From Granulosicoccus sp045106855 (GTDB lineage Bacteria; Pseudomonadota; Gammaproteobacteria; Granulosicoccales; Granulosicoccaceae), in NCBI GenBank assembly GCA_045106855.1, contig JBGCFI010000004.1, positions 134,135-198,134 on the forward strand: 64,000 nt of DNA. The letters run 5' to 3'. The position numbers and the translations under genes were made by a program. Below the pieces are notes generated by a model. That model was given only the letters and a program-made list of their open reading frames with translations, did no database searches and had not been told where the DNA came from. Of the stretch, positions 8,590 to 16,959 are shown one piece after another (position 1 is the stretch's first letter; every line of letters starts with the position of its first letter).

Positions 8590-10353
8590 CTAAATTGCGC
8601 TTGTGGCTTCGATGAGGGGGTCCTTTTGCACACGCTGTTTGTCATATGCACCCCGTTCATGCTCTTCTATTTCTACGATATAAGGTTTAACGGCTTGTTT
8701 ACGCATGCTGTAGTTACCTTCAGCGCTCTTCGACAGCAAGGTATGACAGAACCACTCGTCATCATTCTTACCGGCATATTCAACCCGGTTGTGATACAGC
8801 CCCCAACGAGACTCCTTTCTATACAGTGAGGCATGTGCAGCCATCTCAGCACAATCCAGAATTGAGGCAACTTCCAGAGCGCGCATTAGCTCGTGCGAAT
8901 TACTAACCATCATGGAATGCTCAAGATCTTCTCGCGCTTCTGCAAATCTTGTAAGTCCTAATTCAATCTTTCGAGTGACTTTAGGTGGCTGTAGATAATC
9001 ATTGACGAGGCGGCGTATTTTGTACTCGATCTGATTGGGAGGCAATCCATCTGAGCGCCGTGTAGGTGCGAGTACGCGCTCTTTTTCCAGCTCGATTTGC
9101 TCATCATCAAATTCGGCAAAATCCAGATCTGCGGCATACTTTGCAGCATCCAGACCTGCGAAGCAGCCGTTAGTGAATGCCCCCAGCATGTAGTTGTGAG
9201 GAACATTGGCCATATCACCGGCTGCATACAATCCAGCGATGGATGTTCGTGCATTTTCGTCGACATACACACCTGAAGCTGAATGGCCTGAACAAAACCC
9301 TATCTCAGAGATATGCATTTCTATCATCTGTTTTCGATAGTCAGTACCACGCCCTTCATGAAACAAGCCTCGACTAGGCCGTTCAACGATATGCAGTGTT
9401 CTTTCAATCTCTGCAACCGTTTCATCGGCCAGGTGATTCAATTTTAAAAATACCGGCCCTTTACCAGACTGCAGTTCATCGTAAAACTCCTGCATCATCT
9501 GGCCAGACCAATAGTCACACTCGATAAATCTCTCACCATCGCCATTGGCGGTATAGCCGCCTAGCGGGCCTGCAACATACGCACAGGCCGGACCGTTGTA
9601 GTCCTTGATCAATGGATTGATCTGAAAACACTCCAGATTGGCAAGATCAGCACCAGCGTGATAAGCCATTGCATAGCCATCACCAGAGTTAACAGGGTTC
9701 TCGTAGGTGCCATAGAGGTAGCCTGATGTAGGTAAGCCCAATCTCCCTGCGGCCCCCATACACATGATTACGGCTTTTGCTTTTATGGTCAGAAATTCAG
9801 CAGTACGCGTATTGACACAGATAGCACCGGCAACTCTATTTTCGCCTGTCAGCAAGCGTGTCGCCATAAAACGGTTTGAAATGTTGATTCGAGCCTTACG
9901 CAGTTGCCTGTATAGCGCTTTCTTGACCGTATCGCCGTTTGGCATTGGCAAAACGTAGGTGCCAATATGATGCACCTTCTTGACGTCATACTCCCCGTTT
10001 TGATCTTTCTGAAAACGTATGCCAAAGCTATCCAGCTCCTGGATAACGTCGTAGCATTCGCTGGCGTACCTAAAAACAGCTTCCTGATCAACAATGCCAT
10101 CGTTTGCTATCGTTATCTCTTTTGTGTACTGCTCTGGTGTGGCGTATCCGGGGATCACAGCGTTGTTCAAGCCATCCATTCCCATACAGATAGCACCGGA
10201 CCGTTTCACATTCGCTTTTTCCAGCAGAACCACATTGGCGTTGGGATTTTGCTTCTTGGCTTTTAGAGCTGCCATTGGACCAGCAGTGCCACCGCCTATA
10301 ACAAGCACATCACACTCAATACCGGTTGTGCCTTCTTTAATGTCGTCCATCAT
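8590..10353 (-). CDS. AprA-like FAD-dependent oxidoreductase (fumarate reductase/APS reductase flavoprotein superfamily)
   Basis: A 587-residue flavoprotein. The dinucleotide-binding motif VLVIGGGTAGPMAALKA begins at about residue 14. KRSGAICMGMDGLNN follows, matching the FAD-contacting ERSGA...INT phrase of adenylylsulfate reductase alpha, and a second FAD motif GLYAAGDMANVPHN lies near residue 385. Length and partnership with an AprB-like ferredoxin favour an AprA-type enzyme over succinate dehydrogenase. No sat, dsr or qmo gene is nearby, so sulfate reduction or sulfur oxidation through APS is not supported. The reaction is unknown. I chose the ATG at 10353 (10350 is equally possible). The frame continues to 10491, but that stretch is Cys/Ser-rich, unlike the family, and contains a palindrome better placed in a leader. 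First gene of the nine-gene minus-strand unit. Confidence 0.85.
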   Translation of the reverse strand: MMDDIKEGTTGIECDVLVIGGGTAGPMAALKAKKQNPNANVVLLEKANVKRSGAICMGMDGLNNAVIPGYATPEQYTKEITIANDGIVDQEAVFRYASECYDVIQELDSFGIRFQKDQNGEYDVKKVHHIGTYVLPMPNGDTVKKALYRQLRKARINISNRFMATRLLTGENRVAGAICVNTRTAEFLTIKAKAVIMCMGAAGRLGLPTSGYLYGTYENPVNSGDGYAMAYHAGADLANLECFQINPLIKDYNGPACAYVAGPLGGYTANGDGERFIECDYWSGQMMQEFYDELQSGKGPVFLKLNHLADETVAEIERTLHIVERPSRGLFHEGRGTDYRKQMIEMHISEIGFCSGHSASGVYVDENARTSIAGLYAAGDMANVPHNYMLGAFTNGCFAGLDAAKYAADLDFAEFDDEQIELEKERVLAPTRRSDGLPPNQIEYKIRRLVNDYLQPPKVTRKIELGLTRFAEAREDLEHSMMVSNSHELMRALEVASILDCAEMAAHASLYRKESRWGLYHNRVEYAGKNDDEWFCHTLLSKSAEGNYSMRKQAVKPYIVEIEEHERGAYDKQRVQKDPLIEATSAI

Positions 10354-10826
10354 TAAGTTACATAAAGTTGGGATGGTTCGATACTGCACTGATGAGCAGT
10401 GCAGTTCTGTAAATAACTTTACATCGCTACGAGTACTGCAGCAATGAACGACACAGGATGTTGTTTTAGCAATGCGATTACTGCTAGTCAATCGATTGTA
10501 ATCATTGCACTAACTTGGAGCTGGATATTTTTTGGCCATACGTGATTTTCAGCTAAACAGCCTGCTTTCAGTCACTTGCCTGTAAGTTCCATAACACTTT
10601 TTTCACGCCTGCTTATGATCTTCAAAGCGCTCTGATGGTGCAGTTAGATATCCAGCACCCTCTAAACGTAATAAATGAATAGCTCTTATGAAAGTACGTA
10701 ATAAGTAAAATGTGTTTTTCATTCGTTCGTTGTGCACTGGCACATCGGCACCTGTAACTAATTGACAGACACAGCATCGAAATTCACTTGTAATACTGGC
10801 TGTTCAAGATCTTCTAGGAATCCCGT
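10354..10826. promoter_or_regulatory. Divergent control region between aprA-like operon and fdxA-fpr
   Basis: A 473-base region that should hold two divergent promoters. Besides the palindrome at 10383-10405 it has a half-site TGCACTG at 10733-10739, identical to the palindrome core, and the direct repeat ACGTAATAA at 10666-10674 and 10696-10704 (30 bp apart, three helical turns). A TTGACA at 10762-10767 could be the -35 element for fdxA, but a well-spaced -10 is not obvious. Confidence 0.5.
10383..10405. promoter_or_regulatory. Perfect inverted repeat upstream of aprA-like gene
   Basis: Arms ACTGCACTG (10383-10391) and CAGTGCAGT (10397-10405) are perfectly complementary around a 5-base spacer. 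The site lies 29 bases before the chosen flavoprotein start. The core TGCACTG...CAGTGCA recurs upstream of the Crp-type gene at 16960. It is a candidate operator for one of the two Crp-family regulators, or a leader hairpin. Confidence 0.65.
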
Positions 10827-11177
10827 ATGACTTTTGTTGTCACAGAAAACTGTATAGCTTGCAAATACACAGATTGCGTAGCGGCATGCCCCGTAGATTG
10901 TTTTTATGAAGGTGTAAATATGTTGGTGATTCACCCCGACGAATGCATAGACTGCGGTGTTTGCGAACCCGAATGCCCTGCCGGTGCAATCCTTGCGGAT
11001 ACCCATGCGGATGCAGAACCATGGATAGAATTCAATGCACGCTACTCGGACAAATGGCCGGTTATAACGAGCATTCGCGATCCGCTTCCTGAAGCAGACG
11101 AACAGGACGGCGTAGAGGGTAAATTACAAAACTTTTTTATTGACAAACCCGCTGGCACATCCGGGGTAGAAGTATGA
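10827..11177 (+). CDS. fdxA: 7Fe ferredoxin (FdxA-type, [3Fe-4S][4Fe-4S])
   Basis: A 116-residue ferredoxin matching the FdxA family in length and layout. It begins TFVVTENCIACKYTDCVAACPVDCFYEG, and the second cluster motif is CIDCGVCEPECPAGAI. The C-terminal half is the acidic non-cluster extension typical of FdxA (EPWIEFNARYSDKWP). It overlaps the fpr gene by 4 bases and is divergent from the AprA-like operon. It probably carries electrons between NADPH:ferredoxin reductase and the AprA/B-like pair, although FdxA proteins also have housekeeping roles. Confidence 0.92.
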   Translation: MTFVVTENCIACKYTDCVAACPVDCFYEGVNMLVIHPDECIDCGVCEPECPAGAILADTHADAEPWIEFNARYSDKWPVITSIRDPLPEADEQDGVEGKLQNFFIDKPAGTSGVEV

Positions 11178-11995
11178 ATAGTGTAATCACGTTGCCACAG
11201 TCTGCGATGCACGATTCCTTGAAGGCACATGCAGATAGCCAGATAGTTACTGCCGTAACACACTGGACAGATACGCTGTTTTCTTTTCGTCTTAGCCGCC
11301 CTGACAGCCTGCGCTTCCGTTCAGGTGAATTTGTCATGATCGGATTGCTGGATAACCGGGGCAAACCCCTACTGCGAGCTTATTCAATAGCGAGTCCGTC
11401 GTGGGATGAGGAGTTGGAGTTCTACTCCATTAAAGTTCCCGATGGTCCACTAACCTCGAAGCTACAGCAAATAGTACCGGGCGATCGTGTCATCGTTAAA
11501 ACCAAACCGGTCGGTACACTGGTACTGGATGCTCTTCTACCAGGTAAGACGCTGTGGATGCTGGCTACCGGCACTGGAATAGCGCCTTTTATCTCGCTTA
11601 TTCGTGATCCAGACGTTTATGAACGTTTTGACAAAGTAATACTTACCCATACTTGTCGAACGATTGCACAACTCGCTTATGGGAAATCATCAGTGGATTC
11701 CGCCTGCAGTGACCCATTGGTAGGTGATCTGGTCCAGGAAAAACTGTCTTACTACCCGACAACGACAGAAGAGGATTCACCCACAATGGGCCGAATCACA
11801 ACGCTCATTGAATCGGAAGTTCTATTTGAAAATCTCAGCATGCCTTCATGGCGAAAAGACTCGGACAGAGTCATGATTTGTGGATCGTTACCCATGAACC
11901 ATGATCTTATTGCTCTATGTGACAAGTACGGATTGAAAGAAGGTTCTAATAATACACCCGGTCAGTTTGTGGTTGAACGTGCGTTTACAGGTTGA
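11174..11995 (+). CDS. fpr: Ferredoxin-NADP+ reductase
   Basis: A 273-residue flavoprotein of the bacterial Fpr type. It shows the FAD-binding RAYSIASP motif (about residues 75-82), the NADP-binding GTGIAPF motif (about 137-143), CGSLPMNHDL near 236 and an aromatic-free C-terminus ending VERAFTG. It catalyses electron exchange between NADP(H) and ferredoxin in the cytoplasm. The ATG overlaps the fdxA stop (ATGA), so the two are co-translated. The N-terminus is about 15 residues longer than E. coli Fpr, and an internal start is possible. The last 34 bases overlap the convergent amidase gene. Confidence 0.92.
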   Translation: MNSVITLPQSAMHDSLKAHADSQIVTAVTHWTDTLFSFRLSRPDSLRFRSGEFVMIGLLDNRGKPLLRAYSIASPSWDEELEFYSIKVPDGPLTSKLQQIVPGDRVIVKTKPVGTLVLDALLPGKTLWMLATGTGIAPFISLIRDPDVYERFDKVILTHTCRTIAQLAYGKSSVDSACSDPLVGDLVQEKLSYYPTTTEEDSPTMGRITTLIESEVLFENLSMPSWRKDSDRVMICGSLPMNHDLIALCDKYGLKEGSNNTPGQFVVERAFTG

Positions 11996-13371
11996 ACAGA
12001 GGTATGGGTATTCTTCATATCCTTCGGACTAATCGCCCAATGTGAACTGAACACATCTGATATTTCAGCGACCGAAGCCTCCAGACCGGGCTTGAACAGA
12101 AAGGTAACGCCCCAGGGCACGCCATCTTTATTCACTGCAAACGGCGTAGAAATGGCACTCAGACCCAAGGGGTTAGCAAAATTGGTGTAGTAGCCGTTGT
12201 TGAAATTCGCTTGAAGGGGATCTGCAGCAATATCATCCAGGCTATATAGACTGCCCACCGTGGGAACCATCAATACATCAACCTTACTCCATATCGATTC
12301 CATAGTTGAGCGTGCCTCGGCTACACGATATATAGCCTTGTATGCATCGGCAGCAGTAAATCGGCGACTACCTGTGATCAACTGCTGGACAATAGAATGA
12401 CATCCTCCAGGGTTGGCATCTACAAACTCACCCACCGACACATCCCGTTCAGCTAACAGAGGCCCAAAAAACATCAAGTCATTAATATCTGTTAACACAT
12501 CAAAATTTACAGCCTCAGGTGGTGCGAACGTATCACTCAAATGTGCCACCGCCTTAAGAAACAAACACGCCACCTCCTGATTTCCAAAAAATTCCAACTG
12601 ATCATCACCTGGCACGCCAAAGCGACACGTTGAGGGGCTAAGCACTGAAGCGGCCTGCTTGTTTTGAAAGAACGGATCTTGTGCATCTTCAATGGACAGC
12701 GCATTGAACACACTGATAGCGTCGGCGGATGATCGCGTAAATATACTGGGAGTATCGATGCTTCTGCACGCGAAGACCAGACCGTGCCGACTTAAAAGAC
12801 CCGGCGCTGGCTTGAGTCCGGCAATACCATTGTAGCTAGCCGGAACACGTCCGGAGCCACCCGTATCCGTTCCCAAAGCAAAGTTCACCATACCCGTTGA
12901 GACACTGACACCGGCACCCGCGCTGGAACCGCCAGGAATATAGCTGGCATTAAACGGATTACGGGGTATTCCGTAAGGAGAACGCACGCCCACCAGTCCG
13001 GTTGCAAATTGATCCAGATTTGTTTTTCCAATAAAAATAGCACCGGCATCCAGAGCCGCTTGCACCACTGTCGCGGAACGATCAGGTGTATAGCTAAAAT
13101 CCGGACAGGCAGCCGTCGTTGGCTCACCTGCTACATCGATATTATCTTTGACTGAAAACGGCAACCCATACAAAGGGAAGCTATCCATTTGATGTTTTAT
13201 TGAATCGAGATAGGTTGCTCTATCTCGCGCTTTGTCTGCATCAACAGTAGAAATCCAGACACCACTTTGATCCTCATCGCTCAATCTTTGAAGAATATGC
13301 TCTAGTACCTGCAAAGTCGTCAGCGTACCCGCCTTATAATTCGTATGTAGAGAATTGATTGATAAATCCAT
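11962..13371 (-). CDS. Amidase-signature hydrolase, AtzF/allophanate hydrolase-like
   Basis: A 469-residue amidase. The Ser-cisSer-Lys triad is intact: Lys in LPFSVKDNIDVAG (about residue 70), the cis-Ser in GGSSAGAG (about 145) and the nucleophilic Ser in GTDTGGSGRVPAS (about 170). The sequence style (ACPDFSYTPDRSATVV, GVRSPYGIPRNPF) resembles the amidase domain of allophanate hydrolase, which cleaves N-carboxyurea. The C-terminal decarboxylase domain is absent. I start at the ATG at 13371 because the longer frame would overlap the binding-protein gene. Last gene of the second minus-strand unit, 55 bases after the binding-protein gene. It may release ammonia from the imported compound. Confidence 0.87.
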   Translation of the reverse strand: MDLSINSLHTNYKAGTLTTLQVLEHILQRLSDEDQSGVWISTVDADKARDRATYLDSIKHQMDSFPLYGLPFSVKDNIDVAGEPTTAACPDFSYTPDRSATVVQAALDAGAIFIGKTNLDQFATGLVGVRSPYGIPRNPFNASYIPGGSSAGAGVSVSTGMVNFALGTDTGGSGRVPASYNGIAGLKPAPGLLSRHGLVFACRSIDTPSIFTRSSADAISVFNALSIEDAQDPFFQNKQAASVLSPSTCRFGVPGDDQLEFFGNQEVACLFLKAVAHLSDTFAPPEAVNFDVLTDINDLMFFGPLLAERDVSVGEFVDANPGGCHSIVQQLITGSRRFTAADAYKAIYRVAEARSTMESIWSKVDVLMVPTVGSLYSLDDIAADPLQANFNNGYYTNFANPLGLSAISTPFAVNKDGVPWGVTFLFKPGLEASVAEISDVFSSHWAISPKDMKNTHTSVQPVNARSTTN

Positions 13372-13426
13372 TGTACATTTACTCAGTGGTATCTGAATTA
13401 TTATTGACAGAGCGATATTTACGTAT

Positions 13427-14437
13427 TCAGTTTTTTGCGACCACCGCTTCAAGATATTCAGGATGTAGAAAAGTCTCGAATACCGCGCGCTCAGGCACTT
13501 CAGGCAGACGGTCCTGACTTACCAGAAAGGCAGCGGTCGCCTCGAGCGTATCTACAAAACCACCACGTTCTTTACTCGTGCCAATATATTGCGCCGTGAG
13601 CTGTTTGTCACACGGAATCATCTCGGTTCCTTTCATCATTCTCGTTGCATCTTCTAGCGGAAGCTCTAACTCGTCGGCTATGATCTGCGCAGTTTCAGCG
13701 GGATTGGAAATCCAGTAGTCGATACCCTCACACTCAGCCGCAACAAATTTTTCAACATAATCCGGATAGGCTTCAGCAAATTCATTCATGACAACTCCCA
13801 CATCCCAGGTTGGATAGCCACGCTTGTCCATTATTCCTGACGTCATGAAAATATTGCCACCATCTTTCACGGCTTTATCCAGATTAGGCTCCCAGAACCA
13901 GGCAGCATCAATATCTCCACGAGACCATGCCACGGCGATATCACTGGGTCGAAGATCCAGAATCTGCATCTGCGCAGGATCAATCCCCTCATCAGCCAAT
14001 GCCTGCAGCAATAAATAATGCGTGGTCGAGCCAAAAGGTGCAGCAATAGTCTTGCCGGCTAAATCTTTAAACGATTTTATATTGGCATCAGTTCTAACCA
14101 CCATCGCTTCCACAAAATCCAGCATGTTCAAAACCATCGTTCCCTGGATTGGCAATCCACGAACAACTCCAATCGCAGTTGGCGGATTACCCAAGCCGCC
14201 AAAATCGATTTGTTCAGCAGCTATAGCTCTTAACATATCTCCACCGCCACCGACTTTGATATATTCGATCTCAGCTACCTCTGGCATGTATTTAGCCATT
14301 AACCCCAGATTCTTGGTCACCAACTGAGCATTTACCAGATTTAAATATCCAACAGTGACTTTTTCTGGAGCCGCCTGAGATGCCGTTGACATCACACCGA
14401 GCAACGCAGCAGCGATAAACGTGTTTCTCTTAAACAT
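13427..14437 (-). CDS. ABC transporter substrate-binding protein, TauA-like
   Basis: A 336-residue periplasmic binding protein with a signal peptide (cleavage after ASQA, about residue 22). Length and motifs (VTVGYLNLVNAQLV, IDFGGLGNPPTA, DIDAAWFWEPNLDKA) fit the taurine/sulfonate-binding TauA/SsuA family. The ligand may be a sulfonate, an amine or another small anion. The 97-base gap before it holds an imperfect palindrome AGCG-TAT-ATA-CGCT at 14459-14476. The gene lies between its permease and the amidase. Confidence 0.9.
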   Translation of the reverse strand: MFKRNTFIAAALLGVMSTASQAAPEKVTVGYLNLVNAQLVTKNLGLMAKYMPEVAEIEYIKVGGGGDMLRAIAAEQIDFGGLGNPPTAIGVVRGLPIQGTMVLNMLDFVEAMVVRTDANIKSFKDLAGKTIAAPFGSTTHYLLLQALADEGIDPAQMQILDLRPSDIAVAWSRGDIDAAWFWEPNLDKAVKDGGNIFMTSGIMDKRGYPTWDVGVVMNEFAEAYPDYVEKFVAAECEGIDYWISNPAETAQIIADELELPLEDATRMMKGTEMIPCDKQLTAQYIGTSKERGGFVDTLEATAAFLVSQDRLPEVPERAVFETFLHPEYLEAVVAKN

Positions 14438-14534
14438 AAAATTTCCCCAATACTGTTAAGCGTTATAGATAGCGCTATTGGCCATGACTGGACAACAACG
14501 ATAGTTCGTGTTTTACCACGATTCTTCAGACGTT

Positions 14535-15377
14535 CTAAAAGCTATTCACACGTCGAGTCCAAGGCATTAGCGCAGTACCAATGGCACGCATAACCACGTC
14601 AAGGGCAACACCCGTCAAGCCCAAAACGATTAGACCCATGATGACTACATCACTGAGTAAGAATTTGGCAGCATCCCAGATCATCCAGCCAATACCCGCT
14701 GTTGCAGCGACTATCTCGGCAGCTACCAGGACGGTGTAGACAAACCCGAGTGAAATCCGCATTCCTGCCAGAATTGTCGGACCGGCACCCGGCAAGTAGA
14801 TATGCCAAATCAACGCCCATCGGTTCGCTCCCAGAGCAAGTGCTGCTCGCTCATAGACGGGATTGATCGTCGTTACTGCCTGAGTGGTTGATATGATGAT
14901 TCCGGGCAGACCCGCCAGAAACAGTAATGCCAGTTTGGACTCTTCTCCAATCCCCAGCCACATGACTAGTAGTGTATAAAGTCCTAAAGGAGGCAGTGGT
15001 CGGTAAAACTCAATAAAGGGATTAAAAAATGCTTTTGCATCGCGGGAGTATCCCATCAGTATTCCCAGGGGTATTCCAACCAAACAGGCTAAAAAGAAGC
15101 TGACCAGTATTCTGTAAAGACTGACTCCAACGTGTTCCCAAATTGTTGAGCCTTGGTAGCCTTTTGTGGCCGCTTTAATGAACGCCGTCCACACTGCGTC
15201 AGGTGCTGGAAGAAAAAGCTTGTTGGCAAGCCCGGTACTGGTTAGAAAAACCCAGAGACTCAACATCAAAGCGACAGAGATGCAGGACAAAGTGAAAGAG
15301 CGCGTAGGCTTGTAACGAGCCCAGTTAATTCTCCTGAACTCGCGTCGACGTGCTTCTCCTGCGGTGTTCATTGTCAA
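14535..15377 (-). CDS. ABC transporter permease, TauC-like
   Basis: A 280-residue inner-membrane permease with about six helices and the EAA loop (YERAALALGANRWALIWHIYLPGAGPTILAG, about residues 175-205). It is of normal length for TauC/SsuC, unlike the 358-residue permease of the first transporter. It is 3 bases downstream of the M20 gene and 97 bases upstream of the binding-protein gene. No ATPase gene accompanies this pair. The ATPase at 3180-4022 is the only candidate in the window. Confidence 0.9.
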   Translation of the reverse strand: MTMNTAGEARRREFRRINWARYKPTRSFTLSCISVALMLSLWVFLTSTGLANKLFLPAPDAVWTAFIKAATKGYQGSTIWEHVGVSLYRILVSFFLACLVGIPLGILMGYSRDAKAFFNPFIEFYRPLPPLGLYTLLVMWLGIGEESKLALLFLAGLPGIIISTTQAVTTINPVYERAALALGANRWALIWHIYLPGAGPTILAGMRISLGFVYTVLVAAEIVAATAGIGWMIWDAAKFLLSDVVIMGLIVLGLTGVALDVVMRAIGTALMPWTRRVNSF

Positions 15378-15380
15378 CAG

Positions 15381-16673
15381 TTATTGTTCTTTGACGCCCA
15401 GGATGCGCATGATGGTAAGTGCATAGATCTTCGCCGCCATAACAGATTTCGGGATAGAGATCCATTCGTTATCCGCAGCCCAACCATCCTCTCCGGGCCC
15501 GAACGTCACAGCATTAATACCCGCCTGACGAAAGCGGATCGTGTCGTTGAAAGCATTTTTTCGATTTACTTTGGGTTCTTCACCCATTAAGTCTTTGTAG
15601 ACAGCGCGTAAAGACACACAGGGCTCTTCGTTGTCGGGAACCGGCTCGGTACCGGGAACAAACAATGAGCCCGGCACTTGCCGTACAACGGCTGTGACCG
15701 CGTTAGACGAACGGAAGACTGCATCCGTTGAGTTTTGTATATCAGCAACGACACTATCAATGGTCATGCCCGGCACAATTCCCACAACAGCCACCGTGAT
15801 GGTGCACCTATCGGGCGAAAATTGCATTTCACCTTCGATGCCGCCGCGAATCCTGACCACCGAACAACAGGGCGGTGTATGACCCATGAAGCTGGCAGGT
15901 ACATGCTCGAATGCCATGGATTCAATAACAGGCAGCACCTTGGCAGCATGCAGGATAGGATTTTCGATAATATCCGGCCTCCAGATATGTCCCTTGGATC
16001 CGTCGATATCGATCTCTACCAGACAATGCCCGGAGTTAGCGGTAGAAATATTCATACCCCATGGACCGGATGGCCCACCCCATGCAGTCGGCTCCGCAGT
16101 GATAGAAAAATCTGGCTTCAAACCCAACTCTTCCGTCATGTAGATCGATCCATCGGTTCCATCTCTCTCTTCATCTACGGTAAAGCAACAAAGCAACTCA
16201 CCTTCAAGCTGTACCTGCTCTTCATGCAATGCCTGCACGGCCAGCAGGGCAGCAGCAAGATTTCCACGAGTATCAGAGGTACCTCTTGCATAAAGCAGGT
16301 CACCATGACGCTTAGCCCTATAGGGATCGTGGTCGGTCATATCCCATTTTTCGGGTTCCATAACGGGATATGTATCCAGATGATCATTAATCATTAACGA
16401 AACCGAATTATTGACTCCAGTTTTGCGACCGAGAACGTTCGGGCGATGACGAGTCTTCTCGTGTAGCGTCACTGTCTGACCAAGGGCTTCCAACTTTCCG
16501 GCAATCTTGAAAGCGATGGCCTCCTCTTGCGCTCCAGGCATGTCGGGGTCCAGTGCATTCCCCGCGAGTGGCTGGCCGGCATATATAAGCTCGGATGCCA
16601 ACGATACCCACCGCTCTTCAGTGATTCGCTGCACCACTCTATTAGCCAATGCATCTGATACGGCGTTTTGCAT
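15381..16673 (-). CDS. M20-family metallohydrolase (ArgE/DapE/ACY1-like) with atypical last metal site
   Basis: A 430-residue di-zinc amidohydrolase-type protein. The first metal motif HLDTYPV, the bridging Asp in YARGTSDTRGN, the catalytic Glu pair in TVDEERDGT and a dimerisation domain (about residues 200-320) are visible. The C-terminal GPG loop reads GPGEDGWAADNEW. Family members normally have a zinc-ligand His where the second Ala of WAAD stands, so one metal site may be altered. I use the ATG at 16673, which has AGGGTGAG just before it, rather than the frame start at 16730. First gene of the second unit, 3 bases before the permease. It may hydrolyse an N-acyl or carbamoyl bond of the imported substrate. 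Confidence 0.85.
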   Translation of the reverse strand: MQNAVSDALANRVVQRITEERWVSLASELIYAGQPLAGNALDPDMPGAQEEAIAFKIAGKLEALGQTVTLHEKTRHRPNVLGRKTGVNNSVSLMINDHLDTYPVMEPEKWDMTDHDPYRAKRHGDLLYARGTSDTRGNLAAALLAVQALHEEQVQLEGELLCCFTVDEERDGTDGSIYMTEELGLKPDFSITAEPTAWGGPSGPWGMNISTANSGHCLVEIDIDGSKGHIWRPDIIENPILHAAKVLPVIESMAFEHVPASFMGHTPPCCSVVRIRGGIEGEMQFSPDRCTITVAVVGIVPGMTIDSVVADIQNSTDAVFRSSNAVTAVVRQVPGSLFVPGTEPVPDNEEPCVSLRAVYKDLMGEEPKVNRKNAFNDTIRFRQAGINAVTFGPGEDGWAADNEWISIPKSVMAAKIYALTIMRILGVKEQ

Positions 16674-16959
16674 ACTCACCCTTTGTTTATGGCTTAGTTG
16701 AAACATCGCGAAGCGGCCAGGAGCGCACACACCCCATGTTCGCGACCGCCAAACTGATTTCAGACAAATTAATTAAATGTCTTTGACGTAACCTTTCGAT
16801 TAGTGCCGAGGCTTCGTTGTTGATACACTGAAACACAGACGGTACAAATTATTCGAGATACCGTGGAAGCACACTTCCAATCGCAGAATGAAAGGATTTT
16901 CAATGATTACCAGACGATGCACTGACACAGTGCATCTTATCGCCTAAGCAGATACCACT
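16674..16959. promoter_or_regulatory. Divergent control region between M20 operon and second Crp gene
   Basis: This 286-base gap carries a symmetrical AT-rich site at 16762-16782 (AGACA and TGTCT flanking TTAATTAA) besides the palindrome at 16916-16936. Both operons probably start here. No other gene is visible. Confidence 0.4.
16916..16936. promoter_or_regulatory. Perfect inverted repeat upstream of second Crp-family gene
   Basis: Arms GATGCACTG (16916-16924) and CAGTGCATC (16928-16936) are perfectly complementary around ACA. The repeat ends 23 bases before the ATG of the regulator. It shares the core TGCACTG...CAGTGCA with the repeat at 10383-10405, with a spacer of 3 instead of 5. The likely role is an autoregulatory operator or leader hairpin. 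Confidence 0.65.

Noticed and set aside
8590..10353. Dissimilatory sulfur metabolism (aprAB) operon
   Set aside because: No sat, qmo, dsr, sox or aprM gene is present and the ferredoxin lacks the AprB tail, so only superfamily similarity is claimed.
10354..10491. N-terminal extension of the AprA-like flavoprotein to the frame start at 10491
   Set aside because: The extra 46 residues are Ser/Cys-rich, unlike the family, and overlap a perfect palindrome. The FAD motif follows the Met at 10353 at the expected distance.
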